This document shows, one piece after another, positions 44,650 to 57,400 of a stretch of DNA of 64,000 nt. Location of the stretch: NCBI GenBank assembly GCA_037976565.1, contig CP137679.1:28827539-28891538 (forward strand), given 5' to 3'. Source of the DNA: Mesocentrotus franciscanus. Its lineage: Eukaryota > Echinodermata > Echinoidea > Camarodonta > Strongylocentrotidae. Position numbers and translations under genes: made by a program. Position 1 is the stretch's first letter; each line of letters opens with the position of its first letter. A model generated the notes under the pieces. The model ran no database searches. It saw only the letters and a list, made by a program, of their open reading frames with translations, and was not told the origin of the DNA.

Positions 44650-44961
44650 TGAATAATAATAATAATCTGGATTTGAATAGATATTACAGATATTACTACC
44701 CTGGTCATCAGATTCATTCACGCACAATGTGCACCATCTCCACTCCCTGGGGAGTATTCCTATCATATGGTCACTGTGAGGGCATAGGCAATTACTAACA
44801 CATGCTTTCATCCTACCGGATCCCCATTTCTCTCTTGGGTATTAAGTGGCAAATGTAGATTAATGCCTTGCCAAAGGACAATAGTGCCGTGTCAGGGATC
44901 GAAACACGACCTTTGAATTTCTAGTCCAGTGCTTAAACCACTCGACTACGACACTTCTACA
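44650..44961 (-). mobile_element. tRNA-derived SINE with ATT tail
   Basis: The minus strand has GTCGAGTGGTTTAAGCAC and GTGTTTCGATCCC as A/B-box-like blocks. TTTGGCAAGGCATTAATCTA and an (ATT)n tail at 44654-44668 follow. Same family as the copies at 50005 and 52500. Confidence 0.8.
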
Positions 44962-45124
44962 TGCAAGGTGAATGAATGTAGGTGAACCATACCATAAGAA
45001 ATACACCGGAATAAATATGCCATGATAATGACCTGAAATGAATGCTGGATGTACGTCTATCATTGCTCACTCCTTGATATTAATTTTGATTGCTTGGTTG
45101 TACCCAGGTATGTATCATTTTATC

Positions 45125-45855
45125 TGTTTGCCATCACCAGAGGGTTGGAGAGAATCTATTAGACGCATGATGCTCCTTCAAGTAGTCACACCATTCTCCT
45201 AATACTCAGTCCTTATAAGTTGTAGACTCTCTGCCTGTTTGGTGGTCTCTATTCAAAATATATCCTGTCATCTTCTTGCTGCTGAGAGAGGGCTGGATAG
45301 AATCTATTTGATGCATGCAGCTCTCTCGCACGTTCAGCCCCTTTGTCCTCATACTCACTCGAGATGACTTCTGACTGCTTGGTGGAATCTGTGGGATTAT
45401 TATGTCATTTTCTAACGGCAGAAAGAGGGCTGGCGAGAATCTACAGGTTTTTGATACATGATACTCTCTCAAGCAGTCTCCCCCATTCTCCTCATACTCG
45501 CTCCTTATAACTTGTAAACATTCTGGTTATTTGGTGGTCTCTATATGTCTCTATATGTATCATGTCATCTCCTTGCTGCTGAGATGGGTCTCATGAACTA
45601 AATGAAGGATCTATGAGATGCATGATGTTCTATCAAGTAGTCAATTTCTTTCTCCTTATCCTCTCCTTCTGGTGAATTTGACTTGTTGGGAGGTATCTGT
45701 GTGTATGCCTTGTCATCTTCTCGCAGCATAAAAAGGACTAGCAAAGAATCTATTTGACGCACGATGCTCTTTCAAGTAGTCTCCCCCATTCTCCTCATAC
45801 TCGCTCCTCGTTATGAATGATGAAAGGTTGGTGGTATCCAAGGCCCACTTTGCTG
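45125..45855 (-). repeat. Degenerate tandem copies of the ACTR5 terminal exon
   Basis: A unit of about 137-165 bp recurs about five times. The rightmost copy is the coding end of ACTR5. Phrases such as CGAGTATGAGGAGAATGGGG, GAGACTACTTGA and CAGCAAGAAGATGA reappear near 45631-45700, 45461-45510, 45321-45360 and 45139-45210. Only the rightmost keeps the reading frame; the others have stops and indels and lie downstream of the TGA. Confidence 0.85.
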
Positions 45856-45885
45856 CTCCACACCATGCATCCAGTGAGGGGTTAC
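45713..45885 (-). CDS. ACTR5: ACTR5 exon 16 (last)
   Basis: Encodes [20 protein letters not shown], then [20 protein letters not shown], ending in TGA at 45713-45715. It matches the conserved ACTR5 C-terminus. This exon is the parent of the tandem repeats downstream. Confidence 0.95.
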
Positions 45886-48800
45886 CTAGCAACAAGATGA
45901 TTTCACATTTGATTATTGCAACTGATTGAGCGACTACCTATATTCTTTATAGGCTACCAAACCAAGAAAACTTACAGCTTCAAAACATAACATATAAATT
46001 GGTAACCGAGGATTAATGAATACCTCAAATAGGGACACTAGCACTCCAACTTGGTTTCGCACCCAGAACCTCAAGATTTATTAGTATGTTATCACAAAAT
46101 GTAAAAATCATTTCCTCTTTAGGGATCTTCATGATCAGAGAATTAAAAAAACTTAATAAATTTACTTTAATATAGTCACATCTAAAAGACAACAGGAAGC
46201 TGTATTTCTCCGAACAGGATGTTCATATTTATGTCCTAAGTTGACTGAAACCAAATCTATCAAGAAACTGAATCTAGAAAACAAATGTTTGGGATATGAT
46301 GTTCAGGTTTCACTCTGTTCATATTTACTTACAGCCATTAACTATGCCCACTGGTTCAGCTGAGTTTAAAGAAAGAAAAAAATCTGGGACCAATCCCAAG
46401 AAAATGGTTCCATCACGCTTCCAATATTTCTCACCTGCTCGTTTGACATTAAATAAAGACTGGAAAGGTCTCATTGCCCTCAGCTCATGTTCTATCCTCT
46501 CCACCATGTTAGGGTAGCTTAGGTTGCCTCCAGTCAAAAATACATTCTGTGAAAAGAGAGATCACAAGAAATAGCAGCATTGGGTTTGACTTAATAGAGT
46601 GGAGTAGCATGGATCCAGCCAGAATTCAAGAGTACCAGACAAAACAAAGATTAAACACATGAGCTCTGGAGGCATATGCAAGTAGTCAACACCCATATGC
46701 AGGACATCTAATGAAGGTGGTTTTCAGCAGGGGTAGGGGGGCACGATTGGCACAGCGAGGAGGGGGCATCGGTCTTCTTAAGTGGATAAAATGTGAGAGA
46801 ATGAATCAAAGCTATCATGAGGGAAGAGTGTAAAAAATGGAAAGGTGTTGTATCATTTTTCCAAGATACCATTCCCTCTCCCTTCCTTTTTTTCTTCTTT
46901 TTCTCCCTTTTTTTTCTTTGCTACTTTATCCTTCTCCCCTTCCAGAGCAATGTTTCAGGTTTAAAAGAATCACCAGCATGTTAACCCTATTGGTGATTCC
47001 TCAAGCAGTAGGCCTATAGTATTTTCTGACAATTATTAACCCCAATCTGTCAAACCCTGCCACAACTGGTGACAGGACTGTGCCTAATAAAGAAAAATGC
47101 ACTACATATCATCTCACCTGAACAATTTTGTCTTGCGTCTCAGGCTCGTACTGCCGTAGTACATACTCCATAGTCTCTGCCATTCCGCCCTGCTCCAACC
47201 CCATGATGCTCGGCTGGAACAACGTCTCCGCAACACGTATCCTCTCCACCCCAAGCACCAGCTGGTAGTACTCCGCAAGGTCAAAGGTCATTCGCTGGCT
47301 CACTGGAGATCTGTTTTCTCTGTATAAGATTAGCAGACGATCCAATATATGCACAAAAGACAACTGCTCCATGCTTAATTTCATAAAAACTACAGGCTCA
47401 GGGCTCGTATTGCACTTGGTTTGTAGTTTAGGTTTACAGTCTGATTTAGAAATAGGTGGAGGGTGAGGTATCAGGTTAGGGTTACACGTAGATATGTAAA
47501 GAGTCCAGGGTTGAAATTAGGAATTAGATAGTATTAGCAATTGACCAAAGATCAATGGTTGCCCCAGCATATCTCATACAATTTATTAGCCTAAGTCATG
47601 AAAAACTAGTTTTTAAGAACTTCAGTGACTGGTAAGATTGTGTAATACATGATCCACAAACAAGTACTCAACTGTCATTTTCTTACATTAACATACACCT
47701 TATGTAATTCCCAACTCAAAAACCTGGACCCAGCACTATAGCTCTCCCTAAACCTAAACCTAACCTGAATACATATCAAAATAGTAACAATAATAGCTAC
47801 ATTTATAAAGCATTGCACACATACATATATCCGTGCTCAAGGAGTATGAAGAGTACTAAAATGACACAAGTGTTCTTCACATTTCTGTATCGTATAAGAC
47901 AAAAATAAGTCCACTGGTTGGCCTTTGTTTTACACAGCAATTTTCTCCTCAATTTTCCTTTCATGTAATGCTTTTTAAGCACTTTTTTTATTATGCCATG
48001 TGGGAACAAAGCTAGCATGAAGATTAGAAATCATCCTATTAATAAAATAGTTGCCTACGTAATTTCGGCTACTGAGGAAGAAAAAAAGAGAGAAGTACGT
48101 AGTCAGTTTTATTTCTATTTCACTCGATAAATAGGCACATCATGTTTTGAATAATAAATGCAGTTTAAGAGTGAAAATTGACATGAGGTCTTGAATGGTC
48201 TTTAATACCAGGTGGCTCTCTTGGACAAAACTGATTTAATAGGGAAAATCTCAATTTGATAAAAAAAAAGACTAAGACAATGAATTAATTAGCCTGACAA
48301 AATGGTAATCCACTCTCTTCATGCAAGACTCACTTATTAAAATCTTGGTCAAAGACTGAGATGATTTTGTCCAACTCTGAGAGAATCTCTTGCTCAGCCT
48401 GGAAACTGAAACCTTCAGCATCATCCTCCTGAAAAAACAGAGCTTTTAAATATTAGAAAAAATAGAAATTGTAAACTAATTTACACAATCCATAAAATCA
48501 TTGTTACCCAAGAATGTCCGAAGGAGCTAGCAATTTTACAGAAAGCAAAAGATCACACACATGTAAGAAATTAAATGAGGGTGTACAGAAACAATACCGC
48601 AGACTTGTGTGTGTGTGTGTGTGTGTGTGTGTAATTTGGATTTTTACAGATGTGTATCAAGCAGATATGAATATCTACGTCTGGGGACAGACCTTTAATG
48701 TCACCATCCGAAAGACGTGACTCAGACTCAAACCTGGGTCCGCTGAGTCGGCTTGAAGATGAAGAACAGAGAGCTGACCATACCACTGACCATACCACTG

Positions 48801-51800
48801 ACCATACCACTGACATTACCACTAGACTAGACCAACTGACATTTCCCTTATGTGCAGTGTGAGTAGTCTATTCCCATGTCACTTTCTCATTATACAGAGT
48901 GTGTTTAAACTTGCCATATCTCTTCACGTAAATATTGTTTGAAGCTGGTTATTAGGACTATAGTGTACCAGCAAGGAGCCCTAAAAATAAGAACAAAATG
49001 TCATTATATCACTCACCATTGCTTGAATGTAAGCCCATTCTGAGCCTTGGTCATCGGTGGCTTGTTCTTCACTCTCACCTGAATACCACACAAAATAACA
49101 AGTGCAAAATGTATCACTCTTCATAACACTGACAAGTAAGATGTTAAAATTTGTAGTTTTTATTTCTCCTTCATCAACTCGTTTTCCTCACATACAGCAG
49201 TCCATTCTCTACCCCATTCCCATTTTCTTTTCATCCACTTAGGTCTCTACAGATTAAGGGAACTTCTCTACAAGACATCATTGCAAATCTGTAGTAGGTA
49301 TTTTTCACTGCATTTTACAAATGAAATACATAAAGCTAGATCCCAGATAAGTGAAAGAAAACTGTTACAGGCCAGATGCATATGTTTACCAAGAAGCTGC
49401 TGGAAATACACACTACACATTTTAAATCAAATCCTAATAAATAATTTTCCACACATTACAAAAATCAGTAACAATTCACTGTAATAAATAATAGAAGCAG
49501 GATCATAAAAAGCACAGGAAATTCTTGTTGAATATAACCCCTTTTATATTGAATATACCCAAATCATAATTATGCGAAATCATACAATATACTATAAATA
49601 TGTAATAAAATAACAATAAGGACAGAAAGGGAGAGAAGAGGAGTAAACATTTCAAGGATATGTCATTCACACCAACTTTTAAACTGACTTACTGTCTTAC
49701 TTTGTATTATTCTTCAATTTTCTCAGTAAGTTGTTCCAGAGAATCAGACAATTACTAAAGATTTTAAATATTGTTACTGATGTGCAATTGCGAGGCAATA
49801 TTACATTTTCTATGATGCGTAAATGTCTTGAGCTCTTCATTGAGCTCTGAAAAGCTGGTGCCTGAATTACCTTCTTGATCTGTTTCCATGGAGTCTGTAT
49901 CCTTGATGTCTTTCAAGATGAGGAGCTTCTCTTTGATGTTCTGCCATTGGGTGTGGCAGGCACTCAGTTCCTGCAACATTTCCAGGAACAGAGAAAGAGA
50001 AATGATTATGAATACAATAATAAAAATTAATATTTTCCGTGCACATATCCACCAAGCAAGGGGCTCAAGGTTCTCCCATATTACCCCAGCTCTAGCTAGG
50101 CAACCAATTTTGGTTCTCGCAGCATTCAAGGAATTCATTCCTACCAGTATATATTTAACACCTGGATGAGGAGTGGCAAATACAGATTAATGTCTTGCCA
50201 AAGAACACTAGTGCCATGCCAGGGCTCGAACTCATCACCTTCACATCTCAAGTCACGTGCTCAAACCACTCGACTACGATACCTCGACAAGAACACAAAA
50301 ATATGAGGTCATATACCAAATTTCTCACAACAAATAATTAGAATTTTCCTTTTTTCACTCATTTGCTTATACTTTTACAAGGGTGCAAACATTTTCTGTC
50401 AAATTGCTCAACTGTTTAGTTATGATCGCTGAAATAATAATATCACTGTCAACAAAATGGTCAATGGTTGTGTGGATGTAGTCAAAGAATGGTAAAAAAA
50501 CTGTGGAATATATTTTGCTTGGATGTACATTCAATGGCCATTTACACCCTTCTGCCAGGCAACACAACAAACTCATCAGCATTAACACCAGATATCCTTA
50601 TTTCAAGATGATATCAGCTACCTCTTTCTGCTCCTTCAGTTGCTCCATGCAATTCTTGAGGACATCATCCTTGGCTCCACCTTCCAGTCTCCTAGCTGTT
50701 TCCTGCAGGAGGCCATCAATTTCCCTCTGGATCCAGCGAGCCCTCAGACTGTTCTGATGGAATTCTTCCACCAGTTCCTGGCGCTGCCTCTGGTTCCGCT
50801 CAACCGGGGCCAGGGCCTCAGGGTTGGAGCCTAGGAGGTCCAGCTTGGGCCAGACCTGGACTGTCTTGGGCTAAAGAAAGATTGTTAAAAACATTACATT
50901 CAGTAATGGCAGCAAACCAATATATGTACCTTAAATACATTGAAAAAAAGGGTGTGCCCCTGAATTCTAAACCCAAAAGACACCTGGTTGGTTTGGTTTG
51001 GTATATTTGTTTTACCTGACTTCTAAGAAAGCATGTTTATGCTTGTAAGTAAGCATCCAGGGGACTGATGGCTTTAAGTCCTCTCCAAGGGACTTGGTAA
51101 TGAGGATTGATGCCTTACCCAAGAGTACTAGCCCATCAGCTTGGTTTCAAACCTGAAAATGTTATAACTTTTGTTTTCTTCCTTTCCTTACGGTTTTCTA
51201 TTCTTTTTTCTGTCTATTTATTTACATTTCTCAGCATTTAGAGTTAGGGTTGAAAATGGGTTTGAGGTGAGGTTAAAGGTTAGAATTAGAAGTTAGAAGT
51301 TTGATTCATGTACGGAATTGACTGTACAAAACTTTGTGTAGGAACATGACTCAAAAAGACCTTAGAATCACTGCCCTAGACAAAGCACAATGTACCTGAT
51401 CCATAGAGCAGTCTCGACCTCCCAAGCTGACCTTTGACCTCTGTACCGATGCATTCAGCATGCCTATATAGCCTGCCAGGTCTTCCAGGGTGTTTAAACC
51501 AAGAGCTTTCAGAGATTTCTGGGGTGAGAAATTACAAAGTATAAATTGTACATGTCCATCATCTTTATTCCAATGTACCCATAGGGAAAGAGAGAGTCAG
51601 AGATTGAATGCTGAGAAGAAAGAGAGTGAGAGAGAGAGAAAGAGAAAGAGAGAGAGGAGGATGGCTGTACTCAAAGAAGTTTTGCTTGGAAAAAAAATTA
51701 CTAGGAGAGAAAGAGATAAAAATGAAGAAAAAAATTATATGCAGAGAAAGAAAAAGAGTTCTGAAATCCTTTCTTCCCAACTGATGTAAATTCACCATTA

Positions 51801-54401
51801 ACATCTTTAACTTCAGAGAGATATCAAGTTTACAATATCATGATTAAATCATTCTACATTCATGTTTTCTACTTGAAAAGTAAATGGAAAAAAATAAAGA
51901 TGACAATATAGATCTGCATTTACATATGTGCTTCAAAACAGGTAATTGCTTGCAGAAATCATATGGTTAACTGTACTAATTTGAGGGTACATATTCATAA
52001 TTCACCTTTTGTGATCCATTACTGTCCTCTTGCATCTCTTGCACTGCAATGAGAGTTCTTAACTTGTCTTCAGCTGCTGATAACTACATAAAGGAAAAGG
52101 AATTGTACTGTAAATATTGAGTTTGAAGAAAGAAATGGTATAATCCCAGTATTAGAGATTGTTTGTTTGATCCATAAATTGATTTTTTTTTAAATACAAT
52201 ATCAGAAGATGAAAGAAAACAAATTGAACCAGAATTATTTTAACCTAAAAACTGCTACTTTTCAAGACAAATCTTGAAACAAAACAGACATCTGTTCTAC
52301 ATGTAATTGACTGATTTGAATTGAATCATTCTCACCGAGACCGATCCCCAGGATGCTATAAACCTCATCTGACTATTTGCCACGCCCATACCTTTGTTCC
52401 ATTCTTCAAGTGGTGTCCAACTCAACCTTACATTAAGCAACCATAATTCTATGGCCATCATGCAAGTGCATACAAAATTTTGTTATTAAGGAAACTATGG
52501 TGATATTAATAACAATAAAAAAAATAATAATAATAGTGGAGTCTTGTATAAACTCATGTCTGGCACAATGCAACTTCTGGCGCTCCATTATTATTAACCT
52601 GGCTTTAGCACGGCTGCCATTACAGGGCTCAAGCATTTCAAGGAATTTATTCTGGCCAGGTACCCATTTACCTCACCTGGGTAGAGTGTGGCAAGTGTAG
52701 ATTAATGTCTTGCCAAAGGACATCAGCACTGCAACAGGGATTCGAACCCCGTACCTCATGTTTCACATTCTGGAAACTTATCCACTGGACCACAACACTA
52801 CTACAAGTTATCAGTTACATATGCAGACTTTGGTGATAAAATCTATTGTTAAAATACAGACCTTTTCCTCTTTCCACTTGAGATTGAGATCCTGCAGTTG
52901 TTTGATACATTGTTGTCTTCTCTCTTTCTTGTTGCCTACAGACCATCCTGGCAGCTAGTATAAGGGAAAGGTTTAGTCTATTAGTAAAACTAATTTATCC
53001 ATTCCCCACCTCTCTCTGCTACTTCTATTTTTGTTTTTCTTTCTTTCTGTTGCCATTTGCTTATTTCATATCATTTTCATTTGTATTACCCCCTCCTCTA
53101 CCTCTGCTAATCTCTACCCTCCCCCACCCCCTAACTCATATTTTGCCTGAAAGAATTTCCATTGTTTGAATTTGTGATTTTATTCTTCTCCTCCTTTTTA
53201 GTACTCTTTTTAACTTCACCTTATATTATCGTCATTTATTCCCAACATCATTTTCAATTGACTACTTACAATTTTTGTTCTGATTAGACTTGATTACAAA
53301 TAGAAATTTTAAACAGGGATTAACTGTAAAAATGTACAAATACATTTACATACATATACATTTTTATACAATATATAATGCTCTCCAGATCAGTCTACAC
53401 TCTGAATATATAACTTTCTATCTTTATATCATTCATTAAAGATACTATGTCCCTTTTGCAGCCAACATCAAATTCTGAAATTAAAACGTTAGCAGTGTCC
53501 TAATATTCAAATTATGCAAGGAAACCTGTTTACTAGCTAGACTTCACTGTCAGACACTATTGAGTGACTGACTGGCCTTTTTTCTTCTTTGGTAATAACA
53601 TACATAAAATGAGCTGTAAAGGGTACATGAGCATTTGTCTACATCAATAACCCACTTCTTGTAATGGCCAAAATTAAACTGATTGAATCTTTGCGCAGCA
53701 CAAAACGTACGACCATTCGGTACAATGGTCTGAAATCAGACTATTACTTACTGGCTCTATAGCACTAAAGTCGATTCGACAACTAATAGTCGTTATTTTC
53801 CCACTTAAAGACATTTTCAAGCCCCCTTGTTTTTAGGGAAGTTCTAAATTAGTATTATCTTTCAAATGCCGTTGGAATTTAACCTTTTCATTTTTTTGGC
53901 CTGCAAATGGGACATAGTACCTTTAATGTCATGAATTATAAAACCTTATTTAACACTATCAATCTTTACTGAGAAAATCACATTGATAGCTGAATGAATG
54001 ATACATACTGGAGTATAAGGCAGCTGAATCTTGTGCTCATGTTTCTGGATATATTCTGGGCATGACCAATCATCAAACTCAGACCAGCAATCCTCTGATG
54101 CATACACATGATCCTTCAACAACTCCTGTACATACAAACACAAATTATGGTATTTGAAAAGCTGTTATGATGCAATTAAAGCTGATAAATTATTGATGCT
54201 GATAAATATACTAACACATATTACAATGAAGTGAGACACAGAACAAATAATGAATTTTTGTCTAGTTGTCATTTACTACTCTCTTCTCTGAGCACACACC
54301 TATACCCATTCTCATACTTCTCTTATTTATTGATATTACTTTTTCCCTGCTTTCCTCCCCCTTCACTCCTCATTCCTTCCTGCTTTTTTCTCTCCTTCCC
54401 T

Positions 54402-54435
<34 letters not shown>

Positions 54436-57400
54436 CTTACTCCCTCTATCCTTCCATCCCTACCAAATGAACCCTACCTCAGCTCTGCTCAGGTTAATGC
54501 TAGACTGATGTGCAGGATACTTGAGTTGTAGTAGTCTCAGTAAGTAACCGGTCAAATGGGTGCCACCGATATTCAGCCTGCGGCAGTGGGCAGAGTCCAG
54601 CTGACCGTTGATGACCGGTAGAATGTGACTTGTCTGAAATCCAGACGACAAGACTAGACTACAGCCATTCACTGCAGACAAAATTACAGAAATGAAATAT
54701 GTTGAAGGCATTCAAGTCTAGCTGAGAAACTCCATCCTTTCCAAGAAAGAAAATATATTGTAGGAGTTTTTTTTCAACTTCTCTTACTCAAGTTTCCTTC
54801 TATCAAAAGTATTTAACTTGCATCTTGTCCAGACTTTTTAACAACCAAGAGCCTTCAAACAATTTATACAAAATTTACAGGTTTTCTCATTCTTCCAAAC
54901 CACTGGACACAATCAATTCATGAAATTTATTTTTGAAAACATTTGAAAATCCTTCCATAATATATCATAGATTTAAAATCTCTCTGATGTGAATAGCATC
55001 TCCATCATGAAAGTGAGATAAATACATCAATCAAGCCCAAGCCTAGCATTTTTTCTAGACTTATGCTTTCACATTCACTTTTGCATCAGTTTATATGCAA
55101 AGACAAAAGCAGAAACCCAGTTAGAAAAAGCAATTGGTAATTTCACGTATTCTGACATGTGTGTCATAAATTTCAATGGGCCATTAGAACTATCACTCTA
55201 CTTACTTGATTCAGGACAATTGTAGAAGAGACTGAACAGACTGTCAATGCCATAGGCAAGATTGGGTATTTGATAGCACTCAAACAATAGTTCAGACATT
55301 GCTGTAAAGAAATGAAATACACAGAAAAACAAGGATTCATTCCACAAATTTGCAGTTAGTATAAAATGACAGAAAACTTATCTCCCCCCCCCCCAAAAAA
55401 AAAAAAATGTATAATAATCTTTAATAGTCAAAGGCAATTTTATAGTATTACAATCAACAATTTCAACAAATTTCTTAAAGGGCTTTCTTCTTAAAGTTTC
55501 ACAAACTACATATTAGTAATGCCCCAGTCCCTTTGATGGCACCTCAGGCTATTCACATACAAACATATACTTGCATCACCTTAGTTCACTGTGTGAATAA
55601 AAATCCAACCGTCTTTTACCCTATAATATCTGATAACAACGATAGGTATATCTTAACTAAATCAAAGTTTTCTCTACTTTGATTTTTATTTACAACATTG
55701 TTTATGTCGCTTTAAATAAACCAATTACTTGAGAAATGTGCTTAAGACCGATCATAACCAAGTGTTTGAAACTCACTCTGTCTGCACAGATTAGGATTGC
55801 ATGGTGTTTCTGTCATGACAACAGGGTGTTTCACGGCCCCCTCGGAGTCAATGCCTAAATGCTGAAACGCATGGTCAAGAATTTGCTCCTGAGCATCATA
55901 ATGTGTCACAACATCTCGATCAAACTGAGTCTTCAAGAGCCATCGTACAGTCTCCACGTTTGGTATGTCGTTGCCAATTTGAGCCTCTGAATCTTTCTTC
56001 CCCCGTTGTCTGGCAATGATGTTGCGAAAGGTGAGTCTTGGCGTAGCTTCAGATGCCCAACCAACCCTGCTAAAGCATGACCCTATTCAAATGAAAAATA
56101 TACTTATGTGACAGTAAAAGATGTAATTGATAAGTGTATAATAAGCTTTTATAGCAATTGATGAGTTGATTTAGTTTGTGCCTACCAGCAAGAAAATTAG
56201 CAGTACACTTTTAATGAATCCCCTATATTCCTTCTCTCTCTCTATCTCTCTCTCTCAAGATACAATCTTATCCTCAATTTCAAAGCCTTAAATTAACTTT
56301 TGTTCCATCTACTATGCTTTATTGTCGATTTTAACTCCTAGTTCAATCTTTACAACATTCCATATTTGCCTCCTTTCCATCATCTTTTCCTTGACTTCCT
56401 TGTTTCCATACCTTATCTATATTCACATGGCCTCCCCTCGCACTCTCTGTCTCTCCCTTACTTCCTTCTGTTAATATTTTTCTTCTTTTTCTTTTTTTCT
56501 TCTCCTCCTTCTTCTTCTTCTTTGTCTTCTTTTTCTCTCTCTCTTTCTCTCTCTCTCTCTTTCTCATGCAGTCTCAGTCTTGGCATATGAAACAAATATA
56601 AATTCTCACCATTGTCAATGATAATTGGTACATTGTCACTTTTCACTTTCTCTGTGTATGAGTGTACAGGATCAGCTTTCAACTTCAAGTAATCATCTTT
56701 GAATGAAAAGATGTTTCCGACTGCATCACCTGAAATGGCAAAAAAAGGAACAGTTTAATTTAATGGAGTTCATGCAGCGTGAAAATATTACAGGTCATAA
56801 GTCATTCTTTACTGTGCTCCAACACACTAAACAATATAATTCCTTGGGTATTCCGTCTGCTTGTTTGTTTTAATCTTTATTTTATTATTCTTTTTTTTTT
56901 CTTGGGCTAGAATTTCAGAAACTTTTTCAATATTGTAGCATAACTAGTCCAGTAATTTAGTAAGACGTAGAGGGCGTTATCATTCATTGTCATATATATA
57001 CGTGCACATCATGAAGATGTGAGTCAGTCTGACCCCGGCAGCGTTGAGCTGTCGTTGGGACAGGCACGAGATCCGATATAAAGTTACTTGAACTGCAAAT
57101 ACTCTGTAAGTGTTATTTCTTTAGTCCTGTCAAACATTCAGTGGTTGCGGGAGTGAGTGAATGAGAGCTAGTCCACGTTATTCTTACACGATATACTTTT
57201 GTGAGAGCCCATTGAGAGATCGCTGATGATTGATTGTCGAGAGCGTGGACCGGGTTTTGAGAGACTGCAAAGGCAGAACGCTACCCCAGCAGAGCCCGGT
57301 TACGTCACACTGGTGGCAGCGGTTGGGATTGAAGCACGTGGTTGTAGCAGCTCGGAGCGAACTCCCCCAGCAGCGCCTAGATTGGCACACGGAGAGAGAT

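Noticed and set aside
45206..45472. 88-residue frame as a separate gene or extra ACTR5 exon
   Set aside because: It is off-frame translation through decayed copies of the ACTR5 last exon; no acceptor site gives the conserved frame.
54460..54711. 83-residue frame as an independent small protein
   Set aside because: It is ACTR5 exon 5 plus intronic sequence on both sides.
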